From NCBI GenBank assembly GCA_041603535.1, contig JBFIEE010000001.1, positions 48,883 to 112,882 of the forward strand: DNA of 64,000 nt. The letters run 5' to 3'. How positions within the stretch are numbered: the first letter of the stretch is position 1; every line of letters begins with the position of its first letter. The notes under the pieces were generated by a model. The model saw only the letters and a program-made list of their open reading frames with translations. It was not told where the DNA came from and did not search any database. Origin of the DNA: HB2-32-21 sp041603535 (lineage in GTDB: Bacteria; Pseudomonadota; Gammaproteobacteria; Pseudomonadales; Porticoccaceae). Below are positions 1 to 9,030 of this stretch, one piece after another. Made by a program: the position numbers and the translations under genes.

Positions 1-748
1 TGACCAGTTCCTGATTGTATCCCTTCTTTATTCGCGCACGAGCCACAATCACGCCGCCAGTCTGCCAGCCGTGGCGGACGAAATAGTTGGCCACGCTGCC
101 TATGGCGTCGGCTGGCACATGCCACACGTCAGCGACCCCGTCGCCATTGTAATCCACTGCATAATTGCGGTAGCTGCTCGGCATAAACTGGCCGTAGCCC
201 ATGGCCCCGGCGTAAGACCCGGTCAAATCCAGCGGATTGAGACGCTGCTCGCGACTGAGCAATAGAAAATTTTCCAGCTCACGGGTAAAAAACTCACTGC
301 GCGCCGGATAGTCAAATGCCAGCGTGCTGAGCGCGTCGATGACCCGATAATTGCCGGTGATGCGACCATAAGATGTTTCAACACCGATAATGGCGACGAT
401 GATTTCTATCGGCACACCGTATTCCGCCTGCGCCTTTTCCAGCACCGCCCGGTGCTCTTGCCAGAATTCAACACCCTGGCGGATACGTCGCTCCGTGATA
501 AAAATTTCGCGGTAGTCCTTCCATTCCTTAACTTTTTCCGCAGGCCGGGTCATGGCATCGACGATGGACTGCTTATAACTCGCCTCGGCAAACAACAATT
601 GTAGGTCGGCACGATCAGAGCCATGCTCGCGCACCATATATTCAATAAATTCCCGCGCTTTTGCATGGCCAGCGTAACTCCCCGATGCACTCGCGTAGCT
701 CACCTGAGCAACCATACAGAACAAAACTAACCACCACTTGATATTCAC
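1..748 (-). CDS. mltB: Lytic murein transglycosylase B, MltB (partial, 3' end beyond window)
   Basis: Periplasmic enzyme that cleaves peptidoglycan glycan strands with 1,6-anhydromuramyl formation. Read on the minus strand from a GTG at 748, two bases after the rodA stop. The first ~20 residues (NIKWWLVLFCMVAQVSYA) form a signal sequence. The catalytic-glutamate motif GVETSYGR is followed by the family blocks NYRVIDALSTLAFDYPAR, GAMGYGQFMPSSYRNYAVD and DIWH-type VADVWHVPADAIGSVANYF, which are diagnostic of the MltB/SltB family. The C-terminus runs off the left edge, so the full length is unknown. Its place directly behind mrdA-rodA is the usual elongasome arrangement. The GTG start is chosen because no ATG lies near the signal peptide and an AGGA sits upstream inside rodA. 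Confidence 0.93.
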   Translation of the reverse strand, partial: MNIKWWLVLFCMVAQVSYASASGSYAGHAKAREFIEYMVREHGSDRADLQLLFAEASYKQSIVDAMTRPAEKVKEWKDYREIFITERRIRQGVEFWQEHRAVLEKAQAEYGVPIEIIVAIIGVETSYGRITGNYRVIDALSTLAFDYPARSEFFTRELENFLLLSREQRLNPLDLTGSYAGAMGYGQFMPSSYRNYAVDYNGDGVADVWHVPADAIGSVANYFVRHGWQTGGVIVARARIKKGYNQELV

Positions 749-750
749 TT

Positions 751-1890
751 TTACTGACCCATCCTTCTTTCTTCAGTGCTAACAGCCATCAGCATACCAA
801 ACCCGAGCAAGAGGGTCACAACGGCGGTGCCGCCGTAACTCACCATCGGTAAGGGGACGCCCACAATAGGTAAAAAACCCGACACCATACCCAAATTAAC
901 GAAAATATAGACAAAAAATGTCAACGTGATACTGCCCGCGAGAAGCCGGCCAAACATGCTTTGCGCACGCAAGCTGATTACGATGCCACGACAAACGATT
1001 AGCAAATATATCGATAACAGAAACAGCACACCGAGAAAACCAAACTCTTCCGAGAATACTGCAATAATAAAATCCGTGTGGCTCTCAGGGAGAAAATCAA
1101 GCTGTGATTGCGTACCCAAAGTCCAGCCCTTACCGGTCAAACCACCCGCACCAATGGCCGTCGTCGATTGTATGATATTCCAGCCAGCGCCCAGTTTATC
1201 CGACTGCGGATCAAGCAGGGTGATAATACGCAGTTTTTGATAGTCGCGTAGCAAATAAAACCAGAACAGGGGAATGGCAACGATGCTCGCCACCACCACG
1301 CCAAACAAATAACGCTTTGGCAAACCGGCCAGAAATAATACAAAGCCCCCCGCAGCAAAGATGAGCAGGGCAGTGCCAAGGTCTGGCTGTAGCCCGACCA
1401 ATATGGCTGGCAGCATAATGAATGCCAGTGCGGCCAGGACATGCTTGAAGCGGGGCGGCAATAACCGCTTGCCCAGGTAACTCGACAACATCAATGGCAC
1501 AGCTATCTTTAGTACTTCGGAAGGCTGGAAACGCAAACCGCCGAGGCTTAGCCAACGTTGTGCGCCCTTGGCATCAATGCCAAAAAAAATCACACCCACC
1601 AATAATCCAAGACCGATACCGTAGAGCACGAAAGCCCAGCGAGCCAGAAACCGGGGTGGGATCTGCGCCACGACGAGCATCGCACACAAACCTACCCCCA
1701 TAAACACCAGTTGCCGTGAGACGTAGGCAAACTGCTGTCCGCTAGCGCTGTATAAAATCACCACGCCGACCGCCATCAGGATTAGCAACAGAAATAACAA
1801 CACGTAGTCGATACGAAGGCGGAACAGGCTTCTCCGCCTTCCATACACGGCGGAGCCATGCTCTTTTAGCTGGCGATCAAACTCAGCCAC
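751..1890 (-). CDS. rodA: Rod-shape-determining SEDS glycosyltransferase RodA
   Basis: Polytopic inner-membrane peptidoglycan polymerase of the elongasome, partner of PBP2. It has 379 residues, the usual RodA length, with about ten hydrophobic segments starting near residue 28. SEDS-family motifs are visible: QPDLGTALLIFAAG, GWNIIQSTTAIGAGGLTGKG, LPESHTDFIIAVFSEEFG and the C-terminal MVSYGGTAVVTLLLGFGML. It starts with GTG at 1890 and overlaps the mrdA stop by 8 bases, which indicates translational coupling within a leftward operon proA-nadD-rsfS-rlmH-mrdA-rodA-mltB. Confidence 0.97.
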   Translation of the reverse strand: MAEFDRQLKEHGSAVYGRRRSLFRLRIDYVLLFLLLILMAVGVVILYSASGQQFAYVSRQLVFMGVGLCAMLVVAQIPPRFLARWAFVLYGIGLGLLVGVIFFGIDAKGAQRWLSLGGLRFQPSEVLKIAVPLMLSSYLGKRLLPPRFKHVLAALAFIMLPAILVGLQPDLGTALLIFAAGGFVLFLAGLPKRYLFGVVVASIVAIPLFWFYLLRDYQKLRIITLLDPQSDKLGAGWNIIQSTTAIGAGGLTGKGWTLGTQSQLDFLPESHTDFIIAVFSEEFGFLGVLFLLSIYLLIVCRGIVISLRAQSMFGRLLAGSITLTFFVYIFVNLGMVSGFLPIVGVPLPMVSYGGTAVVTLLLGFGMLMAVSTEERRMGQ

Positions 1891-3730
1891 TTTCGCCCCC
1901 TGCGTCAGGAGCAGGATACAGTTTTAAGTAAGCATCAATGACTTCCCGTGCCACTGGTGCCGCAGTCGAACTGCCATGCTCACCATTTTCAACAAGCACC
2001 GCTACCGCAATCCGCGGGTTTTCAGCTGGCGCAAAGGCGATAAATAAAGCGTGATCCAGATGCAGCTTAGCCAGTTTGCTCGCATCATATTTTTCGTCCT
2101 GCTTGATACCGACGACCTGAGCAGTGCCTGTTTTGCCCGCCATTTTGTAATCGAGCCCGCTCACCGCCCGGCTCGCGGTGCCCCTAATGTCGTGGACCAC
2201 ACCAACCATAGCAGCGATAACCGCATCCCAGTTGACCTGAGAGATCTGCACATTTTCAGCCGCAAGCTCTTCGGCTTCCGTCATCATGACCATCCGCGGT
2301 TCGCCTACAACTCCTCTGGTGGCCAGTCGACTCGCCGCCACCGCCAGCTGCAAGGGTGTCGCCAACATAAATCCCTGGCCAATACTGGTGTTCACGGTGT
2401 CGCCTGGATACCAGGCCACACCCTTTGCGCCACGCTTCCATGCCTGCGAAGGCATGATACCCGACGCCTCTCCCGGCAGATCAATCCCCGTGGGTTTGCC
2501 AAGACCGAATATGGTGCCGTAGCGATGCAGGCGATCAATCCCCATTTTGTAACCGACATTGTAAAAAAAAGTGTCGCAGGACTGCACGATGGCCTGATAG
2601 ATATCGACACGACCGCCATGGCCGCCACGCTTCCAGTCACGGTACTTGTGTTTGCGATTTTCGAGCTGAAAAAAACCGGGATCATACACTTTATAGTTAA
2701 GAGGGATAACGCCACTGTCCAGGGCCGCGAGACCAAAAATCGGCTTTATCGTTGAGCCTGGCGGATACTGCCCGCGTAAGGCGCGATCGAACAGCGGCCG
2801 GTCAGGCGAATTAACCAGAGCGGCATAGTCCTTATGTGAAATGCCGCCGACAAACAAATTAGCGTCAAATGATGGCATGCTCGCCAGCGCGAGGACACCG
2901 CCGGTGTCTGTCTCAATAGCGACCACAGCGCCTTTTTCATCGCCCAGCGCCGCCATCGCAATTGCCTGTAGGCGGCTGTCGAGATAGAGATGCAAATCCT
3001 CGCCAGGCACCGGATCAATCCGTTCCAGGACTCTCATGACACGGCCTCTGGCATTGGTCTCTACATATTCGTAACCCAGGTTACCGAGCAGGGTATCTTC
3101 GTAGAACTTTTCGAGACCCGTCTTACCAATCGTGTGAACACCCCGATAGCGCTTACTATCGAGTGTTGCCAGCTCTGTTTCATTGATACGCCCCGTATAA
3201 CCAACAACGTGAGCTAATTGGTCGGCGAGGGGATAGTACCGAACCAGTCGAGCCGAAACATCCACGCCGCTGAGGCGATATTCATTGACGGCCAGAACAC
3301 TTTGTTCGATATCACTCAGGTTATAGCGAAGCGGCACCGCTTCGTAGGGAAGACGCTGCTTCAGCAATTTTTTAAACCGCTCGATTTCCTCCACACTGAG
3401 GCCAATAAGCGGCTTAATCTCGTCGATAAGCTGATCAACGCCAGCACTGCGCTCGCTGATAATAGACAGTGTAAAACCTGGGCGGTTATCGGCGAGTAAC
3501 ACGCCATTGCGGTCGAAAATAAGGCCTCGCGCGGGGGCTATGGCGCGGACATGGATACGGTTATTATCCGCCAGCGTAGCGAAATCCTGGTGGCGGGTAA
3601 TCTGCAGGTCGTAGTAACGCCAGACCAGCACTCCCATCATGGTCAACACAATCAACGTCGCAAAGCCGATCCGCGCCGCGTAGAGGCGCTGCTCCCGGTG
3701 CGGATTGCTCAGGGTTCGGTCGTCGCGCAT
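1883..3730 (-). CDS. mrdA: Penicillin-binding protein 2 (peptidoglycan DD-transpeptidase)
   Basis: Class B PBP that cross-links peptidoglycan during cell elongation with RodA. It has 615 residues: one N-terminal membrane anchor (about residues 20-42), a pedestal/dimerisation domain, then the transpeptidase domain. The active-site triad motifs are all present: SxxK as STIK in YPPGSTIKPI, SCD (the PBP2 form of SxN) in QSCDTFFYNVG, and KTGTAQ. The start is ATG at 3730. There is a 115-bp spacer to rlmH upstream, longer than the other junctions of this operon, in which I see no gene. Confidence 0.97.
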   Translation of the reverse strand: MRDDRTLSNPHREQRLYAARIGFATLIVLTMMGVLVWRYYDLQITRHQDFATLADNNRIHVRAIAPARGLIFDRNGVLLADNRPGFTLSIISERSAGVDQLIDEIKPLIGLSVEEIERFKKLLKQRLPYEAVPLRYNLSDIEQSVLAVNEYRLSGVDVSARLVRYYPLADQLAHVVGYTGRINETELATLDSKRYRGVHTIGKTGLEKFYEDTLLGNLGYEYVETNARGRVMRVLERIDPVPGEDLHLYLDSRLQAIAMAALGDEKGAVVAIETDTGGVLALASMPSFDANLFVGGISHKDYAALVNSPDRPLFDRALRGQYPPGSTIKPIFGLAALDSGVIPLNYKVYDPGFFQLENRKHKYRDWKRGGHGGRVDIYQAIVQSCDTFFYNVGYKMGIDRLHRYGTIFGLGKPTGIDLPGEASGIMPSQAWKRGAKGVAWYPGDTVNTSIGQGFMLATPLQLAVAASRLATRGVVGEPRMVMMTEAEELAAENVQISQVNWDAVIAAMVGVVHDIRGTASRAVSGLDYKMAGKTGTAQVVGIKQDEKYDASKLAKLHLDHALFIAFAPAENPRIAVAVLVENGEHGSSTAAPVAREVIDAYLKLYPAPDAGGESG

Positions 3731-3845
3731 ATTTCGTTATTGGCCCATCACGCTAACATTGATCCCATTTTTAACATTCCCGCCGTAGACGCGCGGCCTG
3801 CGACCATGCTTCCGTCATTAGTAATTTGTTTTCAGTCGGCAGTCA

Positions 3846-4313
3846 TCAGCGATGATAGGGATGGCCAACATTGATTGTCCAGGCCCGGTAGAGCTGCTCA
3901 ACGAGCATAATGCGCACCAGCGGATGGGGCAAAGTCAGGGCTGAGAGCGACCACCGTTGGTCGGCTCGCTCCAGACAGTCTTTATCAAGACCGTCCGGGC
4001 CACCAATCAGAAAACTGAAATTGTCGCCACTGCTCTGCCAGTCGCGTAAATTACGCGCCAGTCGCGGTGTACTCCACGCTTTACCGTCGACGGCCAGCGC
4101 AACCACATGATCGTCGCGCGCCAGAGCAGTCAGCATCGCCTGCCCCTCCTGCTTAATGGCGCGCCCAGGCGGCTCACCTTTACGACGCTGCCCCAACGGT
4201 AATTCGATCAGCTCGGTGTTGAATTCCGGCGGCAACCGCCTGGCGTACTCCTGATAACCGCTTGCTACCCAGCCTGGCATTTTGCCGCCCACAGCCAGAA
4301 TACGCAGCCGCAT
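3846..4313 (-). CDS. rlmH: 23S rRNA (pseudouridine1915-N3)-methyltransferase RlmH
   Basis: SPOUT methyltransferase that modifies pseudouridine 1915 in helix 69 of 23S rRNA using SAM. It has 155 residues, exactly the family length. The N-terminus MRLRILAVGGKMPGWV, the SAM-binding knot FLIGGPDGL and the C-terminal LSALTLPHPLVRIMLVEQLYRA..INVGHPYHR block are characteristic. It is separated from rsfS by 6 bases, in the conserved rsfS-rlmH order seen across bacteria. Confidence 0.97.
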   Translation of the reverse strand: MRLRILAVGGKMPGWVASGYQEYARRLPPEFNTELIELPLGQRRKGEPPGRAIKQEGQAMLTALARDDHVVALAVDGKAWSTPRLARNLRDWQSSGDNFSFLIGGPDGLDKDCLERADQRWSLSALTLPHPLVRIMLVEQLYRAWTINVGHPYHR

Positions 4314-4319
4314 CGAAAC

Positions 4320-4670
4320 TTACTCGCGCTCCCTCTGAGTAAAATCGCCGGGGCGCATCGACCAGAGTTTTTCAAGATCGTAAAACAGCCTAGTCTCTGG
4401 CAGCATGACGTGCACAACCGTATCACCACAATCCACTAACACCCATTCGCCTGACTCCATACCCTCTACCCCAAGCGGTCGGAAACCGGCTTTCTTACAA
4501 TCTTCTACAACCGCGTTGGCCAATGCTTTCACCTGCCTGCTGGTATTGCCGCTCACCACCACCATGGTATCCATGACGTCGGTGAGGTCCGTGACATCAA
4601 GGCTGACAATGTCGATGCCTTTTACGGATTCCAGTGCATTGATTATGATTTCATCGAGTTCCCGCTTCAT
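4320..4670 (-). CDS. rsfS: Ribosomal silencing factor RsfS
   Basis: Binds ribosomal protein uL14 and blocks subunit joining in starvation; also linked to 50S biogenesis. The protein has 116 residues. Family hallmarks are visible: DIVSLDVTDLTDVMDTMVVVSGNTSRQVKALANAV, GVEGMESGEWVLVDCGDTVVHVM and the terminal YDLEKLWS. Its start overlaps the nadD stop by 4 bases (ATGA type), so it is translationally coupled to nadD. Confidence 0.96.
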   Translation of the reverse strand: MKRELDEIIINALESVKGIDIVSLDVTDLTDVMDTMVVVSGNTSRQVKALANAVVEDCKKAGFRPLGVEGMESGEWVLVDCGDTVVHVMLPETRLFYDLEKLWSMRPGDFTQRERE

Positions 4671-5314
4671 GGACTACCCTGCCGATACAGTTGGTGTTGA
4701 TGGATATAATTCAGTACGTTATCCGGCACAAGGTAGCGCACCGATCGTCTCTGGCTCAGACTTACTCGTAACATTGACGACGAAACCGGCAGCAGGGTCA
4801 TCGCCCGAATCAGTATCCGGCCGCATGGCGCCGCCCCAAGGCAGGTGGCGTCGCTTACCAGCTTATCCTGCACCCAGTCCGCCACCGATCCGCTGGTTGG
4901 CAAATGCCACCCCGGCCGCGCCACCACAACCAGATGGGCAAGCTCGACGATATCACGCCACCGGTGCCAGCTATCGAGATTAACCAGGGAATCCATGCCT
5001 ACACAAAGATAAAGCGGCGCATCTTGACCTATTTCACGACGCAGACCCTCCAGGGTTTCAACGGTGTACGACGGTCCCGGTCGTCGCAGTTCGCGATCAT
5101 CAGCAAACAGGCCTGGTTCAGCGTCAATGGCCAGACGCAGCATGGCCAGCCGGTGCTCAGCAGAAACTATTGGTTGCTCGCGATGCGGCGGCCGTGCGCA
5201 GGGCACAATGTGCATTTGCTGCACCTTCAGGTATTCGCGCAATTCAACGCAGATCCTTAAGTGCCCAATATGCACTGGGTTAAAGGTGCCGCCAAACATT
5301 CCGGTCGCTTTCAA
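4667..5314 (-). CDS. nadD: Nicotinate-nucleotide adenylyltransferase NadD
   Basis: Transfers AMP from ATP to nicotinate mononucleotide in NAD synthesis. It has 215 residues. The nucleotidyltransferase signature GGTFNPVHIGHLR (HxGH) is near residue 8, and the C-terminal SVRYLVPDNVLNYI block is typical. The segment where most NadD proteins carry an ISxTxIR motif reads SSSMLRV, so that second substrate-binding motif is diverged. The start is an apparent TTG at 5314, placing five residues before the MFGGTFNP strand, as the fold needs. Downstream of proA by 58 bases. Confidence 0.94.
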   Translation of the reverse strand: MKATGMFGGTFNPVHIGHLRICVELREYLKVQQMHIVPCARPPHREQPIVSAEHRLAMLRLAIDAEPGLFADDRELRRPGPSYTVETLEGLRREIGQDAPLYLCVGMDSLVNLDSWHRWRDIVELAHLVVVARPGWHLPTSGSVADWVQDKLVSDATCLGAAPCGRILIRAMTLLPVSSSMLRVSLSQRRSVRYLVPDNVLNYIHQHQLYRQGSP

Positions 5315-5372
5315 AACCTGCCTGCAGCCAGTTTGTGAGCGTCAACCCGATGGTTTGTCATGAACGCGACAT

Positions 5373-6641
5373 TTACTGGCGAACGTGTCCGTCGCCCAGC
5401 ACAATATACTTCTGGCTGGTCAAACCCTCCAGTCCGACCGGACCTCGAGCGTGAATTTTGTCTGTCGATATGCCAATTTCCGCACCCAGACCATACTCAA
5501 AACCGTCGGCGAATCTCGTCGAGGCGTTAATCATCACTGAACTGGAATCAACCTCTCTGATAAAACGCCGCCCAGTGGTGTAGTTCTCGGTAACAATGGT
5601 GTCGGTGTGATGGGATCCATAGGTGGATATATGCTCAATAGCAGCATCGACACCTGAAACAACACGAACTGCCAGCACCGGGGCAAGATACTCTTCGTAC
5701 CAGTCCGCCTCAGTGGCAACAGTGCACGCCAGGCCGGCCCCACCGATGATGCTTCGAGCCCGTTCACAGCCTCGTATCTCCACGCCTGCCTTAACGTAGG
5801 CAGCGGCGAGCAGCGGCAATATACTCTCGGCAAGGACCTCAGAGACCAGCAACGTCTCCATGGCATTGCACACGCCATAGCGGTGCGTTTTCGCATTCAG
5901 CGCAATCCGGTAGGCTTTGTCGGGGTCGGCCTGATCATCGATATAAACATGACAGACACCGTCCAGATGCTTTATCACCGGCACGCGCGCTTCTCGGCTA
6001 ATGCGCTCAATCAAACCTTTACCACCGCGTGGCACGATAACGTCGACAAAGCCGGACATGGTTACCAGACACCCAACGGCAGCCCGGTCGGTTGTTTCGA
6101 TCACCTGCACCGCGTCGTCAGGCAGCCCCGCGGCCCGCAAGCCGTTGCGAATACAGCCGGCAATGGCCTGGTTGGAGTGAATCGCCTCGCTGCCACCGCG
6201 CAAAATGGTTGCATTACCCGACTTCAGACACAAACTGGCTGCCTCCGCCGTGACGTTGGGCCTCGACTCGTAAATAATCCCGACCACGCCAAGGGGCACA
6301 CGCATTTTCCCCACCTGAATGCCGCTTGGGCGATAGTTCATACCGCTTATTTCACCAACCGGATCCGGCAGCGCAGCGACCTGATGCAGCCCCTCGATCA
6401 TGCCATCGATGCGACCCGGAGTCAGTTCCAGCCGATCAAGCAGCGCCGGCTCCAGGCCGTTGTTGCGACCGGCTTCCATATCTTTTGCATTAGCGCTGGC
6501 CAGCGCCGTACGCTCGCTATCCAGCACCTGTGCGATAGCCAGTAACGCCTGATTTTTGCTATCGGTACTAGCGCTCGCCATTGTTCGCGAAGCGGTTCGG
6601 GCATTGCTACCCACCCGCTGCATATAGGCCTCGATATCCAT
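5373..6641 (-). CDS. proA: Gamma-glutamyl phosphate reductase ProA
   Basis: NADPH-dependent reduction of glutamate-5-phosphate to the semialdehyde, second step of proline synthesis. From ATG 6641 the protein is 422 residues, close to the family norm. Motifs: VPLGVVGIIYESRPNVT, the catalytic cysteine region KTHRYGVCNAMETLLV, and STRFADGFEYGLGAEIGISTDKIHARGPVGLEGLTS. A GTG nine codons upstream (6668) is also open, but ATG 6641 has a purine-rich AGAGAA before it and matches family N-termini. It is the first gene of the leftward operon, with a sigma70 promoter at 6711-6739. Confidence 0.95.
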   Translation of the reverse strand: MDIEAYMQRVGSNARTASRTMASASTDSKNQALLAIAQVLDSERTALASANAKDMEAGRNNGLEPALLDRLELTPGRIDGMIEGLHQVAALPDPVGEISGMNYRPSGIQVGKMRVPLGVVGIIYESRPNVTAEAASLCLKSGNATILRGGSEAIHSNQAIAGCIRNGLRAAGLPDDAVQVIETTDRAAVGCLVTMSGFVDVIVPRGGKGLIERISREARVPVIKHLDGVCHVYIDDQADPDKAYRIALNAKTHRYGVCNAMETLLVSEVLAESILPLLAAAYVKAGVEIRGCERARSIIGGAGLACTVATEADWYEEYLAPVLAVRVVSGVDAAIEHISTYGSHHTDTIVTENYTTGRRFIREVDSSSVMINASTRFADGFEYGLGAEIGISTDKIHARGPVGLEGLTSQKYIVLGDGHVRQ

Positions 6642-6710
6642 TGCTTTTCTCTGAATGATTTCTCTCACTTAACCACAGGACTGACGTTACCTGAGCCAGG
6701 GCACGGGCCC

Positions 6711-6739
6711 ATTATACAACCCCACTACGAGCGCGTCAG
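6711..6739 (-). promoter_or_regulatory. Sigma70 promoter of the proA-nadD-rsfS-rlmH-mrdA operon
   Basis: Read on the minus strand: CTGACG (6739-6734), a 17-base spacer, then a perfect TATAAT (6716-6711). The predicted transcription start is near 6704, giving a leader of about 60 bases to the proA ATG. This is the best -10/-35 pair seen in this intergenic region. Assignment is by inspection only. Confidence 0.65.
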
Positions 6740-6947
6740 ATTGCATCAATGACCGCCTATACGCGGGTACCACATAATGGTACTCGTGCCATCCGCTGGC
6801 AAAACCGGGATTGGGCAGTAAACCCTCACTAACAACCCCGCCCCCGACCCTGTTTGCGCCGTTTTTGCTTTTCGTTCACTATCGCTCGCGGTGCATCGGG
6901 TACACCACAGCATATCGACAGCGACACTTTAATTGGGGAAACCACAC

Positions 6948-7409
6948 ATGAAAAAAATCGGTTGCGGCTTTTACTGGCAGGACCTCCAGGTCGGCGAACA
7001 ATACGAAACCTGGGGAAGAACAGTCATGGAAGCCGATATCTGTAACTTCATTAATCTGGTGGGTTTACACGAAGTTGTGTTTTCAGACCGCGAATTTCTA
7101 CGCGAGAAATCTGTGATCAAAGAGCCATTCGCGCCCGGCGCGTTGGTCTACAGCTTCGCCGAAGGCCTGCTGCTGCCTACCATGCAGGGTACCGGCATGG
7201 CCTTTCTAAATATGGAGCTCGATATGAAGCGGCCATGCCTGGCGGGCGATACGATTCATGTCGAATTTGAGATCACCGAGGTCCGCAAGACCAGCAAAGG
7301 GAATCGTGGTCTGGTAAGAACTTTCAACAGGGTACTCAACCAGCACGGAGAGGAGGTACTCACCTATAACCCACTGCGCATGTTAAAGGGTCGACCAGAG
7401 GCGGACTGA
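6948..7409 (+). CDS. MaoC-like hot-dog dehydratase/thioesterase family protein
   Basis: 153-residue single hot-dog-fold protein resembling MaoC-type enoyl-CoA hydratases. Visible family features are the early FYWQDLQVGEQYETWGRTVMEADI segment, a mid-protein FAPGALVYSFAEGL helix and the VEFEITEVRKTSKGNRGLVRT strand pair. The usual MaoC dyad (D..H in FxxDxNPLH) is not obvious here: the region reads FINLVGLHEVVF, keeping a His without the canonical Asp. The substrate is therefore unknown and hydratase activity is uncertain. The start ATG 6948 is preceded by GGGGAA at 6935-6940. It is transcribed divergently from proA. Confidence 0.75.
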   Translation: MKKIGCGFYWQDLQVGEQYETWGRTVMEADICNFINLVGLHEVVFSDREFLREKSVIKEPFAPGALVYSFAEGLLLPTMQGTGMAFLNMELDMKRPCLAGDTIHVEFEITEVRKTSKGNRGLVRTFNRVLNQHGEEVLTYNPLRMLKGRPEAD

Positions 7410-7446
7410 GGCTCTACCGCGCCATCCACAGTCCAGCAGATGCCTG

Positions 7447-8040
7447 CTAACGCTGGCGCATGCGCAGTTCGATCACCCATTTTTTAATTTCGAAAAGTCG
7501 CGCGTCCACGTCGTCAATCGCCAGTAGCGACATTTTTAACCCTGTCTGGACTGGCAGAACGCTGGCAAGCCGCCACGCCAGCGTCGCCTTGTTCAGACCT
7601 TCCATGAAGGTCGTGGTATCTACACCCATGTGTTTGGCGAGACTTTCCAGCATATCGATGAGATCGTCTTCGTCGAAAGTAACCGGTTCTTCCGCATCGG
7701 CATCATAAATTTCTGCATTGGCTAGCAGCAAACCGTCCTCCTCAACACGGGTGTCAAGCACATGAAGCCGCTGCTCCCCCCTGATAACGATCCCGAACAG
7801 ACCGTTATCCAGTTGATCCCAATCATGAATTGCGACCAGCGTGCCCCAGGGGTAAATTTCGGGAGTTTTACCAACCTCCTTACCACTGGTAATGGGTACG
7901 ACGCCAAAAGGCTTTTGCGTCGCCAGGCATTCGCGCACAAGTCGCAGGTAGCGTTGCTCAAAAATCTGCATCCGGGTCGCCATTGTCGGGTACAGCACTA
8001 GCTGCAAGGGAAAGATGGGGATTTCGGTTCTGGTCGTCAT
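7447..8040 (-). CDS. LON substrate-binding-domain (LON-NTD) protein, protease-less
   Basis: 197 residues consisting of the N-terminal substrate-binding domain of Lon, without the AAA or protease parts. The start ATG 8040 gives MTTRTEIPIFPLQLVLYPTM, the canonical LON-NTD first strand, followed by FEQRYLRLVREC, PFGVVPI and GTLVAIHDW. Such stand-alone proteins are widespread in proteobacteria and of unclear role. It is convergent with the MaoC-like gene (37-bp gap). Confidence 0.88.
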   Translation of the reverse strand: MTTRTEIPIFPLQLVLYPTMATRMQIFEQRYLRLVRECLATQKPFGVVPITSGKEVGKTPEIYPWGTLVAIHDWDQLDNGLFGIVIRGEQRLHVLDTRVEEDGLLLANAEIYDADAEEPVTFDEDDLIDMLESLAKHMGVDTTTFMEGLNKATLAWRLASVLPVQTGLKMSLLAIDDVDARLFEIKKWVIELRMRQR

Positions 8041-8319
8041 ATCAGCTACATTTAGATATCCATTTAACAACGGGTAGATTATCAAAAATCCGGCATCGTA
8101 GTTTGTGCGTGTCTCCAACCGACAAAGTGTCGGCAACAACTGGCCGTAAATCGGCATGCCCACGGCAGTTCGCAATCCCACCCCAGCCCTTAGTTGAACA
8201 GTCTCGCACCATCATTGTGCGCTGTACAAGTGTACGTGGATTAATTACCCTCGCCTCTGCTGGCCAGCACAGCTGCACCATAGAAAACTACGCTTACCCA
8301 AAATTTGAGGACAATAAAA

Positions 8320-8763
8320 ATGAACGAGCCTGTGATGATTACCGAAACTTTGATGATGAATGCGCCGCTTACTGCACTCGCCGGTTTTGCCGGCTGGACA
8401 CTCCTGTTAGCGCTCATCGTCGCCAACACCCGGGTGGCCAACTTTATCGGCGGCGCTAAAATACCGATCAACAAATTCTCACCGAGCGGCGAAGATTTAC
8501 CGGGGTTTGGTCACCGTGTTACGCGCGCGCATCTCAATTGTGTAGAAAACCTGCCAATTTTTGCGGCACTTGTTGCGGCCGCCGGATTATCCGGTCAGTT
8601 CAGTATCATGGAAGGTACCGTCATGTATGTGCTCTATGCTCGCATCGGTCAGTCGGTTGCCCATATGATTTCCACAGCGTCGCTGGTGGTGTGGATACGA
8701 GCCACGTTCTTTTTTGTGCAAATCCTGCTGATGGCGTACTACGCCACCCAGTTACTCTTTTAA
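8320..8763 (+). CDS. MAPEG family membrane protein
   Basis: 147-residue integral membrane protein with four hydrophobic segments. The MAPEG (membrane-associated eicosanoid/glutathione metabolism) signature is visible as RVTRAHLNCVENLPIFAALVAAAG, with the conserved RAxxN..EN pattern. Bacterial members are mostly uncharacterised; some have glutathione transferase or peroxidase activity. The start ATG 8320 has TTGAGG nine bases upstream; the open frame from 8305 would absorb that ribosome-binding site. Nothing recognisable lies in the 280-bp divergent spacer to the LON-NTD gene. Confidence 0.86.
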   Translation: MNEPVMITETLMMNAPLTALAGFAGWTLLLALIVANTRVANFIGGAKIPINKFSPSGEDLPGFGHRVTRAHLNCVENLPIFAALVAAAGLSGQFSIMEGTVMYVLYARIGQSVAHMISTASLVVWIRATFFFVQILLMAYYATQLLF

Positions 8764-8787
8764 AGCAGACTTTTTCGCGCTGGCCAG

Positions 8788-8822
8788 GGCACTGGCACTC
8801 GCTATGAGCAAGTGCCAGTGCC
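8788..8822. repeat. Perfect 12-bp inverted repeat (stem-loop) after the MAPEG gene
   Basis: GGCACTGGCACT at 8788-8799 is the exact reverse complement of AGTGCCAGTGCC at 8811-8822, with an 11-base loop. It lies 25 bases after the MAPEG stop. No T-run follows on the plus strand, so it is not a standard intrinsic terminator. It could be a REP-like palindrome or an mRNA 3'-end stabiliser. Confidence 0.75.
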
Positions 8823-8972
8823 AGAAGGCGGGCGGAAGTGCCAACCCGCTAAAATATTCAGGCATCGATCTCTTTGCCAATAATCGTCCCAATACGCCGG
8901 TAAAGATACCGTAATGACAGCATAGACCTTGATACAGATTAAGTTCTTTCGATAAACGGCAATTTAGCTGTG

Positions 8973-9000
8973 TTGACGGTTCGGGGTTTGATGCTACCTT
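8973..9000 (+). promoter_or_regulatory. Candidate sigma70 promoter of the MacA-like/ABC exporter operon
   Basis: TTGACG (8973-8978), a 16-base spacer and TACCTT (8995-9000), with TG just before the -10 (extended -10 type). The predicted start is about 9007. An AGGGG at 9014-9018 precedes the ATG at 9031. By inspection only. Confidence 0.45.
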
Positions 9001-9030
9001 GTGCCTTTGCCTCAGGGGCGATGACCGCCG

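Noticed and set aside
8788..8822. Intrinsic terminator call for the 12-bp palindrome
   Set aside because: No T-tract on either side; kept as an inverted repeat.
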